Shown: in pieces, positions 9,188 through 19,608 of the stretch
Layout: each line of letters starts with the position of its first letter
Position numbering within the stretch: the first letter of the stretch is position 1
NCBI RefSeq assembly: GCF_947491715.1
Contig: NZ_CANLKR010000002.1
Span: 124,001-188,000, forward strand
Length of the DNA: 64,000 nucleotides
DNA from: an uncultured Shewanella sp.
GTDB lineage: Bacteria; Pseudomonadota; Gammaproteobacteria; Enterobacterales; Shewanellaceae
Reading direction: 5' to 3'
Position numbers and translations under genes: made by a program
The notes under the pieces: model-generated
Told to the model about the DNA's origin: nothing
The model's input: only the letters and a program-made list of their open reading frames with translations
Databases searched by the model: none

Positions 9188-9211
9188 AAAAAGCGCTATA
9201 AGGCGCTTTTT
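9188..9211 (-). terminator. terminator after the 2-oxoglutarate oxygenase gene
   Basis: AAAAAGCGC pairs with GCGCTTTTT around a six-base loop, 15 bases beyond the stop at 9226. On the minus strand it has the usual T run. Confidence 0.75.
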
Positions 9212-9225
9212 ATTCAAACGATTGA

Positions 9226-10065
9226 TTAAATAACGCCTAATTCTCGCAAACGTTCTTTTAAATACTCATCAGCAGTGTATTTTTCAGAAAGCACGACATC
9301 GGGATTAGGGTGTAAGAAAAGGGGCAGAGAAATACGTGATTTACTCATATCGCTTCCTTCTGGATTGATGACCCTGTGAGTGGTCGAAGGAAAATACCCT
9401 CCAGAGGCTTCTTGTAACATATCACCAATATTAATGATAATGTTACCAAAATCACTGGGGACATCGAGCCAGCTACCGTCTTGAGCCTGAACTTGTAATC
9501 CTGGTTCGTTAGCAGCGGGTAATACGGTTAACAGGTTAATATCTTCATGGGCGGCCGCACGAATAGCGCCCACTTCCTCATCGCCAGACATTGGGGGGTA
9601 GTGCAGTATGCGTAACAATGTTTGATGACTGTTTTCAATCATCTTTTCTAGAGCTATTGAATACTTTTGTGATACAAAATCTGGAGAGTATTGTTCAACC
9701 CACTTAAGTAACTCCGATGCTAATGCATTAGCATGTTCATAATAAGTGGTGATGTTTTTTCTTAAAGATTCTGGAATGCGTCCATTGGGGTAGACATGAT
9801 AGTATTCTTTGATGTCTTTTACTTTATGGCCTTTAGCGGTTTCTGAGACGCTGGCAGGGAAAAAACCATCTTGCGTTTCTGGTTTAAATAAGTAGTCGTT
9901 TTTTTCATCACTATTGAAAAATGCTTGCCATTCTTTATAGATGGTTTCAACAAGCTCTTGGCTAATAGGATGGTTAGAAAGTACTCCAAACCCCGTTTCT
10001 CGTAAAGATTTTACAAATTGCTCAGCGCTATCGGGCGCACGGTAGTCTATCGTTTCTAGTTTCAT
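9226..10065 (-). CDS. isopenicillin N synthase-like 2OG-Fe(II) dioxygenase
   Basis: A 279-residue member of the isopenicillin N synthase-like group of 2-oxoglutarate/Fe(II) oxygenases. The N-terminal DIOX_N-type region contains RETGFGVLSNHPIS. The iron triad is His173-x-Asp175 (AAAHEDINLLT) and His230 (TTHRVINP). The 2-oxoglutarate-binding pair is Arg244-x-Ser246 (SRIS). All are intact, so it should be active. Homologues are common in marine gammaproteobacteria and rarely have an assigned substrate; none is suggested by the neighbours. Confidence 0.85.
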   Translation of the reverse strand: MKLETIDYRAPDSAEQFVKSLRETGFGVLSNHPISQELVETIYKEWQAFFNSDEKNDYLFKPETQDGFFPASVSETAKGHKVKDIKEYYHVYPNGRIPESLRKNITTYYEHANALASELLKWVEQYSPDFVSQKYSIALEKMIENSHQTLLRILHYPPMSGDEEVGAIRAAAHEDINLLTVLPAANEPGLQVQAQDGSWLDVPSDFGNIIINIGDMLQEASGGYFPSTTHRVINPEGSDMSKSRISLPLFLHPNPDVVLSEKYTADEYLKERLRELGVI

Positions 10066-10388
10066 AATGCCGTGTTCTTATTTTATTGTCATTTTGATTA
10101 GCAGTTTATCTGTGCTTATTTACCTATGCAACCTTGCTTAAATGAATTCAAATATTAACCTTAATCTAAGCAAGGTCTTCATCTATTTTACGCTGTTTCT
10201 TAATAAATGGGTAGTACTTGATATGCGTACGCTTGTTAATCATGCGAAGATCTTTTATTCTTTTTAAAAAAGCTGAAAGAATATATTGATATTAAAGGTC
10301 TTTTGTTAATGCCGTTGAGACTGTTTTTTTATGCAGTGATGGTATCGTTTTATTGTAAGAAAGCAGCTGTATTGGAGAAATTAAAAGC
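10066..10388. other. Divergent intergenic region, oxygenase / msrBA
   Basis: This gap separates two divergent units and should contain both promoters. It is AT-rich. I see no element clear enough to name, apart from a TTGGAGAA just before the msrB start that can serve as ribosome binding site. Confidence 0.4.
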
Positions 10389-10745
10389 ATGAGAGAATTA
10401 ACCGATGCTGAGAAAAATATTATTGAGCTAAAAGGCACTGAAGTGCCTTTTAGCGGAGAGTATTATTTGCATGATGCTCCAGGGATTTATTGCTGTAAAA
10501 AATGTGATAGTCCCTTATTTTGTTCAACAGATAAATTTAATGCTTATTGTGGCTGGCCTGCATTTGATGATGAAATTGCAGGTGCAATAAAACGTGTGCC
10601 CGATCGTGATGGTCAGCGAACCGAAATTTTATGTCAGTATTGTGGCGGGCATTTAGGCCATGTGTTTGAAGGTGAAGGACTGACGAATAAAAATACGCGC
10701 CACTGTGTTAATTCTATCTCAATGATTTTTAAAGGTACTGATTAA
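10389..10745 (+). CDS. msrB: peptide-methionine (R)-S-oxide reductase
   Basis: MsrB reduces the R form of methionine sulfoxide in oxidised proteins, in the cytosol. The 118-residue product carries the two zinc CxxC pairs (CCKKCDS and CQYCGG), the substrate-pocket motif CGWPAF, and the catalytic Cys in RHCVNS. It is slightly shorter than E. coli MsrB. The stop codon abuts the ATG of msrA with no gap, so the two stereospecific reductases are made from one transcript and probably translated together. Confidence 0.95.
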   Translation: MRELTDAEKNIIELKGTEVPFSGEYYLHDAPGIYCCKKCDSPLFCSTDKFNAYCGWPAFDDEIAGAIKRVPDRDGQRTEILCQYCGGHLGHVFEGEGLTNKNTRHCVNSISMIFKGTD

Positions 10746-11315
10746 ATGAATGAGCAAACAAGAACGAATAAGGGTGTGAAACCTGAGGTTGCCACATTTG
10801 GCGCTGGTTGCTTTTGGTGTGTTGAAGCGATTTTTTCATCCATTCAGGGAGTGTTATCAGTACAATCGGGCTATTGTGGTGGTAATAAAAGCGATGCAAG
10901 CTATCAACAAGTATGCTCTGGCGAAACTGAGCATGTTGAGGTATTACAAGTGACTTTTGATCAAAGCATTGTCAGTTTCGATACGTTATTGAGTATTTTT
11001 TTCCACAGTCATAACCCCACGACATTAAATCGTCAAGGGAATGATGTGGGTTCTCAATACCGCTCGGTGATTTTTGTGCATAATGATGCGCAAAAAAGTT
11101 CGGCGCATAAGGCGATTAATGGATTAAGCGAGCAAAGTGTATGGCCCTATCCCATAGTGACACAAGTTGAGCTAGCCACAGAGTTTTATCCTGCAGAAGA
11201 TTATCATAATGATTATTTTGCCAAGCATGGTGAAGAGCCTTATTGTGCTATGGTGATCAAACCAAAATTAGAAAAAATACAGCAAGTGTTCGCACAATAT
11301 TTAAAAACGAATTAA
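10746..11315 (+). CDS. msrA: peptide-methionine (S)-S-oxide reductase
   Basis: MsrA reduces the S form of methionine sulfoxide and so complements MsrB. The 189-residue product has the catalytic GCFWC motif with Cys22 as the attacking residue. Family signatures VQSGYCGG, HVEVLQV, HSHNPTTLNRQGNDVGSQYR and EDYHNDYF follow. The start is immediately after the msrB stop. Confidence 0.95.
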   Translation: MNEQTRTNKGVKPEVATFGAGCFWCVEAIFSSIQGVLSVQSGYCGGNKSDASYQQVCSGETEHVEVLQVTFDQSIVSFDTLLSIFFHSHNPTTLNRQGNDVGSQYRSVIFVHNDAQKSSAHKAINGLSEQSVWPYPIVTQVELATEFYPAEDYHNDYFAKHGEEPYCAMVIKPKLEKIQQVFAQYLKTN

Positions 11316-11331
11316 ATCTATGGGTCGTTAA

Positions 11332-11362
11332 AAACATAGCGAGTCAATGACTCGCTATGTTT
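11332..11362. terminator. perfect 14-bp bidirectional terminator
   Basis: AAACATAGCGAGTC pairs with GACTCGCTATGTTT around AAT. It lies between the convergent msrA and SulP genes and has A and T flanks on both sides. Confidence 0.75.
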
Positions 11363-11363
11363 G

Positions 11364-11405
11364 TTAGGCTTTAGCTTTATCGACAGCAAGCTTGTAGTTT
11401 TGTGT
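11364..11405 (-). repeat. duplicated 3' coding end of the SulP gene
   Basis: On the minus strand, directly after two consecutive TAG codons that end the SulP gene, the same frame reads TQNYKLAVDKAKA and stops. The real gene ends [11 protein letters not shown]. The copy is 36 bases with about 8 differences, several of them at silent positions, so it is an old partial tandem duplication of the gene end. Confidence 0.75.
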
Positions 11406-11408
11406 CTA

Positions 11409-12968
11409 CTAGGCTTTTACTTTATCGACGGCGACTTTATAGTTGGGATCTTCAGTGGAATTGACTTCCACTAAATCGCCTGCTTTATCTAATAACTTTT
11501 TACAGTCATTGCTTAAATGGCGTAAGTGTAGGCGTTTACCTGCATTACCATAACGTTCTGCTAAGGTATCAATAGCGTCGAGGGCTGAATGATCGCATAC
11601 TCGAGATTGCTGAAAATCAACAATAACGTCTTCAGGATCAGATTGAGCGTTAAACATCTCTAAAAATTCTGCTGCGGAGCCAAAAAAGAGGGGGCCATTG
11701 AGTTGATAGACCTTCCAACCATTTTGATCTTCGCGAATTTTAATGCTGATATGCTTAGCATGCTCCCAAGCAAACACGAGTGCGGAAACTATAACCCCAA
11801 CAAAAACAGCGACGGCTAAGTCAGTAAAGACAGTGACAACAGTCACTAGCACTATCACAAAGGCATCATGCTTAGGCACTTTACGCATGGTTTTAAAACT
11901 TGCCCATTCAAATGTGCCCAATACCACCATGAACATTACACCAACTAATGCGGCAAGGGGGATCATTTCAATAAAAGCGGAGCCAAACAGAATGAAGGCT
12001 AAAAGCGCTAACGCTGCGGTTATTCCAGATAAACGACCGCGGCCACCAGAATTAATATTGATCATGGATTGACCTATCATCGCACAACCACCCATTGCAC
12101 CAAAAAAACCACTGGTGATATTAGCAACGCCTTGTCCCATACACTCTTTATTGCCTTGCCCACGAGTGCCCGTCATTTCATCAATTACCGTTAATGTGAG
12201 CAGTGATTCAATTAAACCAACGGCTGCAAGAATAACGGAGTAAGGTAAAATAATGGATAAGGTTTCGATATTAAAGGGCACAGAAGGAATGGAGAAGCTA
12301 GGGAGGTTACCTGCAATAGTTGCATTCATGTCTCCACTCATTGAACGCAGAAAATCCAACACATTACGTGTATCTAAATCCATTAAAACGACAATGAGTG
12401 TAACCGTTAATATCGCTGCTAATGATGAAGGGATGGCCGTGGTTAACTTAGGCAGAAATTGAATAATAAACATGGTCAGTGCAACAAGCGCTAACATGAT
12501 AATCAATTGACTTTGGGGAAGCCAAGTCAGGACACCATTTGCATCGGGTATTTTAAATTGCCCCAATTGTGCAAGAAAAATGACAATGGCTAATCCATTG
12601 ACGAAACCCATCATAACGGGGTAAGGCACAATGCGAATGAATTTACCTAATTTAAACAGTCCTGCGCAAACTTGTATTAAGCCTGCTAAAACGACGGCGG
12701 CAAATAAATATTGGATACCATGCTCAGCAACTAATGCGACCATGACGACAGCCATTGCCCCTGTTGCGCCTGAGATCATTCCGGGTCGCCCACCAATAAG
12801 TGCAGTGATAAGTCCCATAATAAAGGCGGCATATAAACCGACCATAGGTTCCACGCCAGCAACAAATGCAAAAGCAACAGCTTCAGGCACCAAAGCAAGC
12901 GCAACGGTTAATCCTGAGAGAATATCGGCTTTATGGCTGGTCGTTTTGTGACGAATGAGTTCGAACAT
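11409..12968 (-). CDS. SulP-family anion transporter with STAS domain
   Basis: A 519-residue SLC26/SulP transporter of the inner membrane. Residues 1 to about 400 form 10-14 membrane helices. The N-terminus [27 protein letters not shown] is the family signature. The C-terminal STAS domain (about 410-510) includes [26 protein letters not shown]. Bacterial members carry sulfate, bicarbonate or dicarboxylates; the substrate cannot be read from sequence. No carbonic anhydrase or sulfur gene is adjacent. Its extreme 3' end has a degenerate second copy downstream. Confidence 0.9.
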   Translation of the reverse strand: MFELIRHKTTSHKADILSGLTVALALVPEAVAFAFVAGVEPMVGLYAAFIMGLITALIGGRPGMISGATGAMAVVMVALVAEHGIQYLFAAVVLAGLIQVCAGLFKLGKFIRIVPYPVMMGFVNGLAIVIFLAQLGQFKIPDANGVLTWLPQSQLIIMLALVALTMFIIQFLPKLTTAIPSSLAAILTVTLIVVLMDLDTRNVLDFLRSMSGDMNATIAGNLPSFSIPSVPFNIETLSIILPYSVILAAVGLIESLLTLTVIDEMTGTRGQGNKECMGQGVANITSGFFGAMGGCAMIGQSMININSGGRGRLSGITAALALLAFILFGSAFIEMIPLAALVGVMFMVVLGTFEWASFKTMRKVPKHDAFVIVLVTVVTVFTDLAVAVFVGVIVSALVFAWEHAKHISIKIREDQNGWKVYQLNGPLFFGSAAEFLEMFNAQSDPEDVIVDFQQSRVCDHSALDAIDTLAERYGNAGKRLHLRHLSNDCKKLLDKAGDLVEVNSTEDPNYKVAVDKVKA

Positions 12969-13044
12969 TTAACCTCTGTTGTAAATTTGTTGGTTGAATT
13001 ATTTTGGTCGCGAATACTAACAAATAATCAGCAATAAGGATATG

Positions 13045-13074
13045 AAAAAGCCATGCAAGTTTGCATGGCTTTTT
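13045..13074 (-). terminator. strong terminator after rne
   Basis: AAAAAGCCATGCAA pairs with TTGCATGGCTTTTT with only two bases between the arms, so the real loop opens slightly. It lies 20 bases past the rne stop on the minus strand. Confidence 0.8.
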
Positions 13075-13093
13075 GACTTAGGGTGTTAACCAA

Positions 13094-16000
13094 TTAAGGT
13101 TTAGCGATATCCGCAGTGACACTGTTTGCCGTTTTAGCTTGTGGCGTAGCAGTGTTTGTTGCTGAACGGTCATATTGCTTCCCTTCTGGAGTGGCAACTT
13201 CTTCTCTGTTATCGACAACAGGCTTAGTGGTATCAGATGAGACCATAGTGCCAAAGCGGCTATGTTTTGCAGCCGATGTTTCTGGCTTTATCTGGGCTTG
13301 ATTATCGGTATGCTCTGCTTTAATAATCACTTTACTTTCTGCCATAATCACATTGTCAGTGAGATTGACTTCTGCAGCCATTGGTATAACAGGTTTTGCC
13401 ATTGGTGCTTTAGCTTGGTGAAGTACTTCGTTAGGCTTTACTGAGGTTGCTGAGCTGTCATCGACAGTCTCTGTAGCCGCAATCGCAATGGCTGATCCAG
13501 CACTGCTTTGAGCTGTATCTACCTGCTGGGTTGGTGCCTTGGCTACTGACTGAACTGAGGTATTGGTTACTTCAAGGTTATCAGTACTGCTTTCTGGCTC
13601 AGATAACACCGTATTTTGCTTAATCACTTTGTCTTCACTTTGTGTGGTGATCTTACTATCAGCTTCCCCTTGTTTGACTTGAGGTTGGGTGAGATCCGAC
13701 TCGGTAGGCACAGGGGCAGGTGTTGCTACTTTTTCCACATTAACAACCTGAGGCGATGGACTCTCAGAGATAATGATCTCAGGTGATGTTGCCTCTTGAT
13801 CTGCTTGAACAGAAGGACTCTGTGAGGTAGACGTTGACATTACCTTAGCGGGTGAAACCGGGGCAGAATGACTGACCATTTTAGCGGAGCGAGTCACTTT
13901 TCTTGCTTTAGTTGCTTTTTCCACAGGTGCAGCTTGTTGGCTTGTTTCAGGCTCTGATGCACATGTATCAACAGGCTCAACTTGAGGCGCTTTAGTGACT
14001 TTAGGTGATTGTACACTGGGAGACGTTGCAACGGCTGCACTGGTGCTTGCACTATTGACCCTACGCTGTTGTGAGCGAGGACGACTTACTGGTTTTTGAA
14101 CCTTTTCATCTTGTCTGTTTTCAACTTCTGTCGATATTACAGTGTCAGCAACTTGGGCTTGTGGCACCTCAGCATGATGCTCAGAGGAAACGGAGAGTTC
14201 CGTTGTATTTACTGCTTGCTCGTCACTATCGAGGCGATTAGAGTCTGTTTGAGCAGGACTATGAGCGGGGTAGTTAACCTGTGGAGAGAAAGCGCCAGAA
14301 CTTGCAATCCCAGTGGCAATCGGATCCTGCTGATCCTCATTTGACTCGATAAAATGCGTCACAGGAGCTTCATCATGTGATTGATGAGTCGACTCCGTAT
14401 GAGGCGCGCTTTCATCGCGACGTCGGCGTTGTCCAGCAGCTCTGAGGTGACGAGGACTGCGGCGACTTCTACGTTGCCCTTCTTTAGCGTCTTTTACTCC
14501 TTGTACATCTTTAACCACTTGTGTATTGGCATCAGCTGTTACAGAGACTTCAGAAGTCGTTTGCTCAGCGGTGACACTTGCATCAATGGATAAAGGCGCT
14601 GTTTCAGTTTGTGCTTCGTTGGCAGTGGGTTTCACCACCGGTGACGCTTTATCTGATTGGGCTGTGATTTTACGTTTATGCTGCGACGTATCCTGAGCCG
14701 TTTGTTGCTTAACGGGCGCACTGTCTTGCTTAGCCGTTTTGTTTATTGGCTTTTCAATCGCGACATCCGTATTGGCCGATTGATTGTCGGTGGTCACATT
14801 TTGTTGAGCTTTAGGTTTTGCTTTGCGTGTTTGGCGCTTAGGTTTAGTGTTTTTATCCTCTTGAGAAGCATTGTTTGTAGGTGCAGTTTGCGCCTGTACT
14901 TTCTCATTCTCATTTTGTTGTTCATTATTAACGCGCACTTTTCGGCGCATATTCCGACGTTGGCGCCGTTCTCTAGCCACTTCTTGCTTAGGTTGCTGAG
15001 CATTTGACTCTTGTGATGTACTCGTGTCCTCACTACGCTGCTTACGCGTTTTATTATTGCTACGAGCCGTTTTGTTGAGTTCAGTCTTATCTTTGTTATT
15101 TCGATTGTCACTTTGACGATTGTTAGTCTTTTCTTTATTTTCTGAACGTCGGTTGTCATTGCGACGGCTGTTTCTATTTTGAGTATTACGCTGTGTTTTA
15201 TTTTGACCTTGGCCTTGACGTTTTTTATTGTTGTCAGTTTGACTCTCTTCGGAGGTGTCACTGCTGAACAATCCACTTAATGCCGATAGCATACGAGAAA
15301 TGAATCCCGGTTGGCTGGCTTTTTTCGCCGTTTTGACCTTAGTATTTTGAGTGGTGTTATTGGTCTTCTTTTGAGAAGAGAAACCTTTTAAAGCAGGTTC
15401 TTGTGGCGCTGCTCGTTCAAGTTTACGTGGCTCATAAAGTGCTGCTTCTGGTTTTTCAAGCAATTTATAGCTTGATTCACTAATTTGATCATCTTTGCGA
15501 TGACGTGACACGCGATAATCTGGCGTTGTCATATTGGGATCAGGAATAACATACACTTCAACGTTATGGCGTTCTTCTGTTATACGGATGGCTTTTCTTT
15601 TCTCGTTTAATAAAAAAGCGGCGACATCTACAGGAACGACGGCTTCGATCTGTGAAGTATTTTCTTTAATGGCTTCTTCTTCCATTAAGCGAAGAATCGA
15701 TAAAGCCAGAGATTCAGTGCCGCGAATGGTACCTTGACCATGACAACGTGGGCACAGGTGTGCAGCAGACTCTTCAAGAGAAGGGCGCAAACGTTGACGA
15801 GACATTTCCATCAGGCCAAAGCGTGAAATGCGACCTAACTGTACTCTCGCTCTGTCATGATGTACGGCATCTTGCATGCGTTTTTCGACTTCCCGCTGAT
15901 GGCGAACCGGTGTCATATCGATAAAGTCGATGACGACTAGGCCACCTAAATCACGTAAACGTAGTTGGCGTGCCACTTCATCAGCGGCCTCTAAATTGGT

Positions 16001-16960
16001 ATTCAGTGCGGTTTCTTCAATATCACCACCTTTAGTGGCACGTGCAGAGTTGATATCAATGGACGTTAACGCTTCGGTTGGGTCGATGACAATCGAACCA
16101 CCTGAGGGCAGCCTAACTTCACGTTGAAAAGCCGATTCAATCTGTGTTTCAATTTGAAAGTGGGTAAATAAAGGCACTTCAGCTTCGTAACGTTTAATGC
16201 GTTCAACAAAATCAGGGCGAACGAGAGCAACATGTTCTTTAGCTTGCTCGAAAATACGTGGATGATCGATAAGGATTTCACCCACATCACGACGTAAATA
16301 ATCTCGAATGGCACGAACAATGACATTGCTTTCTTGATGGATTAATACCGGAGCCTTGGCATTATCAGCTTCATCTTTGATAGCGCCCCAAAAATCAAGC
16401 AGGACTTTGAGATCCCATTTCAATTCTGATGGCTCTTTGCCGACACCTGCAGTACGTACGATTAATCCCATGCCTTGAGGCACATCAAGTTCAGCAAGTG
16501 CCGCTTTTAGCTCTGTTCGCTCATCACCTTCGATTCGACGAGAAATGCCGCCTGCTCTAGGGTTATTAGGCATCAAGACTAAGTAAGATCCCGCTAAGCT
16601 AATAAAAGTGGTTAAGGCTGCCCCTTTGTTGCCTCGCTCTTCCTTATCAATTTGAATGATGACCTCTTGGCCTTCTTTCACGACTTCTTTGATGTTAGGA
16701 CGACCTTGGAAAGAGTAGCCTCTAGGGAAGTATTCTCGTGCAATTTCTTTAAGGGGAAGAAAGCCATGACGCTCAGCGCCATAATCAACAAAAGCGGCTT
16801 CTAATGAAGGTTCGACTCGTGTGATAGTCCCTTTATAAATATTGGCCTTTTTTTGTTCGTGGCCAGGGCTTTCAATATCAAGATCATAAAGTTGTTGCCC
16901 ATCAACGAGGGCGACGCGCAACTCTTCTGATTGAGTTGCATTAATTAACATCCGTTTCAT
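13094..16960 (-). CDS. rne: ribonuclease E
   Basis: RNase E is the essential endoribonuclease that starts decay of most mRNAs, processes rRNA and tRNA, and scaffolds the degradosome. The catalytic half (about 1-505) has the S1 domain ([19 protein letters not shown]), the 5' sensor and DNase I-like domains ([34 protein letters not shown] with catalytic Asp) and the zinc link [10 protein letters not shown]. An amphipathic membrane-anchor helix follows ([14 protein letters not shown], near 554-567). The remaining 700 residues are low complexity: first a basic Arg/Asn/Gln-rich RNA-binding stretch, then a long Ser/Thr/Val/Pro-rich tail. At 1288 residues it is longer than E. coli RNase E (1061), all in the tail. 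Confidence 0.97.
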   Translation of the reverse strand: MKRMLINATQSEELRVALVDGQQLYDLDIESPGHEQKKANIYKGTITRVEPSLEAAFVDYGAERHGFLPLKEIAREYFPRGYSFQGRPNIKEVVKEGQEVIIQIDKEERGNKGAALTTFISLAGSYLVLMPNNPRAGGISRRIEGDERTELKAALAELDVPQGMGLIVRTAGVGKEPSELKWDLKVLLDFWGAIKDEADNAKAPVLIHQESNVIVRAIRDYLRRDVGEILIDHPRIFEQAKEHVALVRPDFVERIKRYEAEVPLFTHFQIETQIESAFQREVRLPSGGSIVIDPTEALTSIDINSARATKGGDIEETALNTNLEAADEVARQLRLRDLGGLVVIDFIDMTPVRHQREVEKRMQDAVHHDRARVQLGRISRFGLMEMSRQRLRPSLEESAAHLCPRCHGQGTIRGTESLALSILRLMEEEAIKENTSQIEAVVPVDVAAFLLNEKRKAIRITEERHNVEVYVIPDPNMTTPDYRVSRHRKDDQISESSYKLLEKPEAALYEPRKLERAAPQEPALKGFSSQKKTNNTTQNTKVKTAKKASQPGFISRMLSALSGLFSSDTSEESQTDNNKKRQGQGQNKTQRNTQNRNSRRNDNRRSENKEKTNNRQSDNRNNKDKTELNKTARSNNKTRKQRSEDTSTSQESNAQQPKQEVARERRQRRNMRRKVRVNNEQQNENEKVQAQTAPTNNASQEDKNTKPKRQTRKAKPKAQQNVTTDNQSANTDVAIEKPINKTAKQDSAPVKQQTAQDTSQHKRKITAQSDKASPVVKPTANEAQTETAPLSIDASVTAEQTTSEVSVTADANTQVVKDVQGVKDAKEGQRRSRRSPRHLRAAGQRRRRDESAPHTESTHQSHDEAPVTHFIESNEDQQDPIATGIASSGAFSPQVNYPAHSPAQTDSNRLDSDEQAVNTTELSVSSEHHAEVPQAQVADTVISTEVENRQDEKVQKPVSRPRSQQRRVNSASTSAAVATSPSVQSPKVTKAPQVEPVDTCASEPETSQQAAPVEKATKARKVTRSAKMVSHSAPVSPAKVMSTSTSQSPSVQADQEATSPEIIISESPSPQVVNVEKVATPAPVPTESDLTQPQVKQGEADSKITTQSEDKVIKQNTVLSEPESSTDNLEVTNTSVQSVAKAPTQQVDTAQSSAGSAIAIAATETVDDSSATSVKPNEVLHQAKAPMAKPVIPMAAEVNLTDNVIMAESKVIIKAEHTDNQAQIKPETSAAKHSRFGTMVSSDTTKPVVDNREEVATPEGKQYDRSATNTATPQAKTANSVTADIAKP

Positions 16961-17561
16961 GATAACGTAATTCTTCTATATTAAGGGTCATGAAACGCCA
17001 GTACATACTCTGCATTACGGGCCTAGTTTATGTTATTCGTGCCTCACGGCAAGGTGCTAGGCAAAGGTGCGCATACCTGTTAGACGCATTCACTGCGTGT
17101 CGCATCCTATTTATGGCTCATTTTCAATGGTTACAAAAACAAGGAATTCGTTGTAAAACGTCAACCAACCCCATAAATTCTTTAATATCTGTCCAGTAAT
17201 GCCAAATCGATGTACTTGCGCTTAATAACAAGTTTAAAATTAATGTTCGAATTTGGAGCTAGAATAAAGAAAAACCACATATAAGAAGTGGATTTTTACC
17301 TCGTTTAGTCGTGAAAGCACACTTAAATGGCTTTATATTAATACAACGACTTGCAAATCAACTATTTGCTACAAGTATAAAAATAATTTTAGGTTCTTTA
17401 CCTAGGGTAGCAATATGGAAGAAAGGATCAGTTTTTATCAAACTTTCTTCCATATTTGAGAGGTAAATATAGCAATATTAGAGAAATTCATCAAATGGAA
17501 AGACACAATTCTTTTGTGTATGTTGTACAATAGGTGCCATAGAAAGACACTATGGCGTATC
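16961..17561. other. Divergent rne/rluC leader region with a 14-bp hairpin
   Basis: This 601-base gap lies between rne (minus) and rluC (plus). In E. coli the rne leader is long and takes part in autoregulation, and the same gene pair is divergent. A perfect hairpin stands at 17412-17456: AATATGGAAGAAAG pairs with CTTTCTTCCATATT around 17 bases. It could lie in the rne leader, in the rluC leader, or at the boundary. No gene is supported here; forward open frames in it have no family features. Confidence 0.55.
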
Positions 17562-18545
17562 ATGACTAATTCAACTCCTAATTCAGTATCCAATTTAGCT
17601 CCAAAAGTAACGGTAAAGTTAATAACAATCGATGAAGATCACGTAGGGCAGAGAATTGATAACTTCTTATTAACCCAATTAAAGGGTGTGCCTAAAAGTA
17701 TGATTTATCGTATCGTGCGCAAAGGGGAAGTACGAGTCAATAAAAAGCGCATTAAACCCGAGTATAAATTGCAAGATGGAGATATTGTCAGAGTACCGCC
17801 GGTCAGAGTGTCTCAAAGCGATGCTCGTCCAGGTCCGAGTGCCAAGTTGACTAAAGTCTCACAATTGGAATCGCGCATCGTTTTTGAGGATAAATTCCTC
17901 ATTGTGCTTAACAAGCCGGCAGGCATTGCTGTTCATGGTGGCAGTGGGGTTGATTTTGGCGTGATTGAAGCCATGCGTTCTTTGCGTCCACAACAGAAAT
18001 TTTTAGAATTGGTGCATCGATTGGATAAAGATACGTCTGGTCTGTTATTAATTGCGAAAAAACGCAGTACATTAAAACATTTGCATGATCAATTACGCTT
18101 TAAAAAAATGCAGAAAGATTATCTAGCTTTGGTGCGCGGTGCTTGGCAGGCTCATGATAAAGTGGTAAAAGCGCCTTTGTTGAAACTGACTTTAAAATCT
18201 GGTGAGCGCATTGTTAGAGTCAACAAAGAAGGTAAAGCATCTGAAACCCGATTTAAGATCATGCAGCGATACAGTGGTTCGACATTGGTTCAAGCCAGTC
18301 CAGTCACTGGGCGCACCCATCAAATTCGAGTGCATTGTCAATATACAGGCCATCCTATTGCCTGTGATGATAAATACAGTGAACAAAAATTTGATGATGC
18401 GATGCGAGCACAAGGCCTCAACCGTTTATTTTTACATGCGGCTCAACTTAAGTTTATTCATCCTGATAGTGAAGAAATGATGCAAGTGAAAGCGCCATTG
18501 GATGAAGTATTAGAAAGCACATTGAAACAACTTAAAAAAGTGTAG
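17562..18545 (+). CDS. rluC: 23S rRNA pseudouridine(955/2504/2580) synthase
   Basis: RluC converts three uridines of 23S rRNA to pseudouridine. The 327-residue product has an N-terminal S4 RNA-binding domain (about 25-85, GQRIDNFLLTQLKGVPKSMIYRIVRKGEVRVN) and a RluA-type catalytic domain with HRLDKDTSG, where Asp155 is the catalytic residue. The ATG at 17562 (MTNSTPNS) is preferred to one 16 codons earlier because the S4 domain then begins at the usual place; the ribosome binding site is weak for both. Divergence from rne is conserved in gammaproteobacteria. Confidence 0.93.
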   Translation: MTNSTPNSVSNLAPKVTVKLITIDEDHVGQRIDNFLLTQLKGVPKSMIYRIVRKGEVRVNKKRIKPEYKLQDGDIVRVPPVRVSQSDARPGPSAKLTKVSQLESRIVFEDKFLIVLNKPAGIAVHGGSGVDFGVIEAMRSLRPQQKFLELVHRLDKDTSGLLLIAKKRSTLKHLHDQLRFKKMQKDYLALVRGAWQAHDKVVKAPLLKLTLKSGERIVRVNKEGKASETRFKIMQRYSGSTLVQASPVTGRTHQIRVHCQYTGHPIACDDKYSEQKFDDAMRAQGLNRLFLHAAQLKFIHPDSEEMMQVKAPLDEVLESTLKQLKKV

Positions 18546-18549
18546 TATT

Positions 18550-18585
18550 GGGCTATATGCCCATGCATCTTGAAGTATCATGGGT
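18550..18585. repeat. copy 2 of a dispersed intergenic repeat
   Basis: The element has near-perfect inverted ends (TATGCCCATG and CATGGGTATA) around the core CATCTTGAAGTAT. A small palindrome GGGC-TATAT-GCCC overlaps its left end. It is the inverted counterpart of the copy at 2278-2306, and both lie directly after a gene. Confidence 0.5.
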
Positions 18586-18596
18586 ATAGGATCTAC

Positions 18597-18626
18597 CGAG
18601 TGTTATTTTGTGAGCACTCGATAATT
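18597..18626 (+). terminator. terminator after rluC
   Basis: CGAGTG pairs with CACTCG across a 12-base loop, followed by ATAATTTTTT. It is 52 bases after the rluC stop. Confidence 0.45.
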
Positions 18627-18654
18627 TTTTATCGATTGTTTTTTTGAACGTTTG

Positions 18655-19236
18655 TTATAAGCAGTGAATGCCGTGTTTAGCCAATAAATCAATTAAGCTT
18701 ATCAAGGGTAAACCCACAAGGCTATTTGGATCTTTCCCTTCCAAACGCTCAAATAAAGCAATACCTAAACCTTCGCTCTTAAAGCTGCCTGCGCAATGAA
18801 GAGGTTGCTCTAGGTGGATGTAGTTTTCTATTTGCTGTTGGCTCAGCGAGCGAAAGTGAACAATGAAAGGCTCAACGATTGAATCCATTGTTTGTGTCTC
18901 AATGTTATAAATGGCGAGGCCAGTATAAAAGCTAATGGCTTGTCCCGATGCTTGTTTGAGCTGTTCAATTGCATTATGAATACTCAGAGGCTTACCGATA
19001 ATACGACCATTGATCACTGCCACTTGATCCGATCCTATCACTATCCCTTTTTTGAATGTGCTTTGTGCACTCAGGGCTTTTTGCTCCGCTAATCGCCGAA
19101 CAAGTTGTTGAGGTGTTTCGTGTTCAAAAGGAGTCTCATCAATATTGGGAGCATAAGGGGTAAAAGGGATGTTGAGCTTGTTGAGTAAGGCTTGTCTGTA
19201 TGGTGAGGTGGAGGCGAGAATGACAGCTTGATGCAT
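18655..19236 (-). CDS. Maf-like nucleotide pyrophosphatase (YceF type)
   Basis: A 193-residue Maf/HAM1-fold enzyme that hydrolyses non-canonical nucleoside triphosphates; the YceF subgroup prefers m7GTP. The N-terminal [13 protein letters not shown], the central VIGSDQVAV with its catalytic Asp, and the C-terminal [11 protein letters not shown] and [12 protein letters not shown] are the family motifs. The position between rluC and yceD is the standard gammaproteobacterial one for yceF. It is transcribed against both neighbours. Confidence 0.9.
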   Translation of the reverse strand: MHQAVILASTSPYRQALLNKLNIPFTPYAPNIDETPFEHETPQQLVRRLAEQKALSAQSTFKKGIVIGSDQVAVINGRIIGKPLSIHNAIEQLKQASGQAISFYTGLAIYNIETQTMDSIVEPFIVHFRSLSQQQIENYIHLEQPLHCAGSFKSEGLGIALFERLEGKDPNSLVGLPLISLIDLLAKHGIHCL

Positions 19237-19608
19237 GGTTAAGGCTCATTGAATGGGTGATGATTGGACACTATTGTCACTAAAAGGCGGCGTACGCTGC
19301 AAGTGATTTAGTAAAAGAATGATAGATGTTTTTCATTGTAGTGAGTATGCTCAAAAATCATTCAGTAAGCATACAAGAATGATTGAATGCATTAAAACAG
19401 GCCGATCCTTGGACTAATTTAGCGAAAAAAGCACTAACCGCAGTTATTTTAAGCGTAATCACTTGAGTAAACGGGGAGTCTTGGGTAAAATTTGAGATCA
19501 GTCAATTTTAATTTTAGGGTGAAATTAAAAGTAAAGTGAACTCAATTTATGAGTAAATGTTATTTTTCTTTTGACTCTATGGATTTCAAACTATAATATG
19601 CGCGCCTT
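19237..19608. other. maf/yceD divergent intergenic region
   Basis: No gene is seen. The region contains the yceD promoter at its right end. The remainder is AT-rich and shows no obvious hairpin or repeat. Confidence 0.5.
19570..19608 (+). promoter_or_regulatory. yceD-rpmF-plsX-fab promoter, near-leaderless
   Basis: TTTGAC (19570-19575) and a consensus TATAAT (19592-19597) are 16 bases apart. Transcription would start near 19604, about five bases before the yceD ATG at 19609. There is no Shine-Dalgarno sequence in that space, so the yceD mRNA would be almost leaderless. Confidence 0.65.

Noticed and set aside
16990-17199. 69-codon open frame in the rne leader
   Set aside because: No ribosome binding site or family; lies in a region expected to be rne leader.
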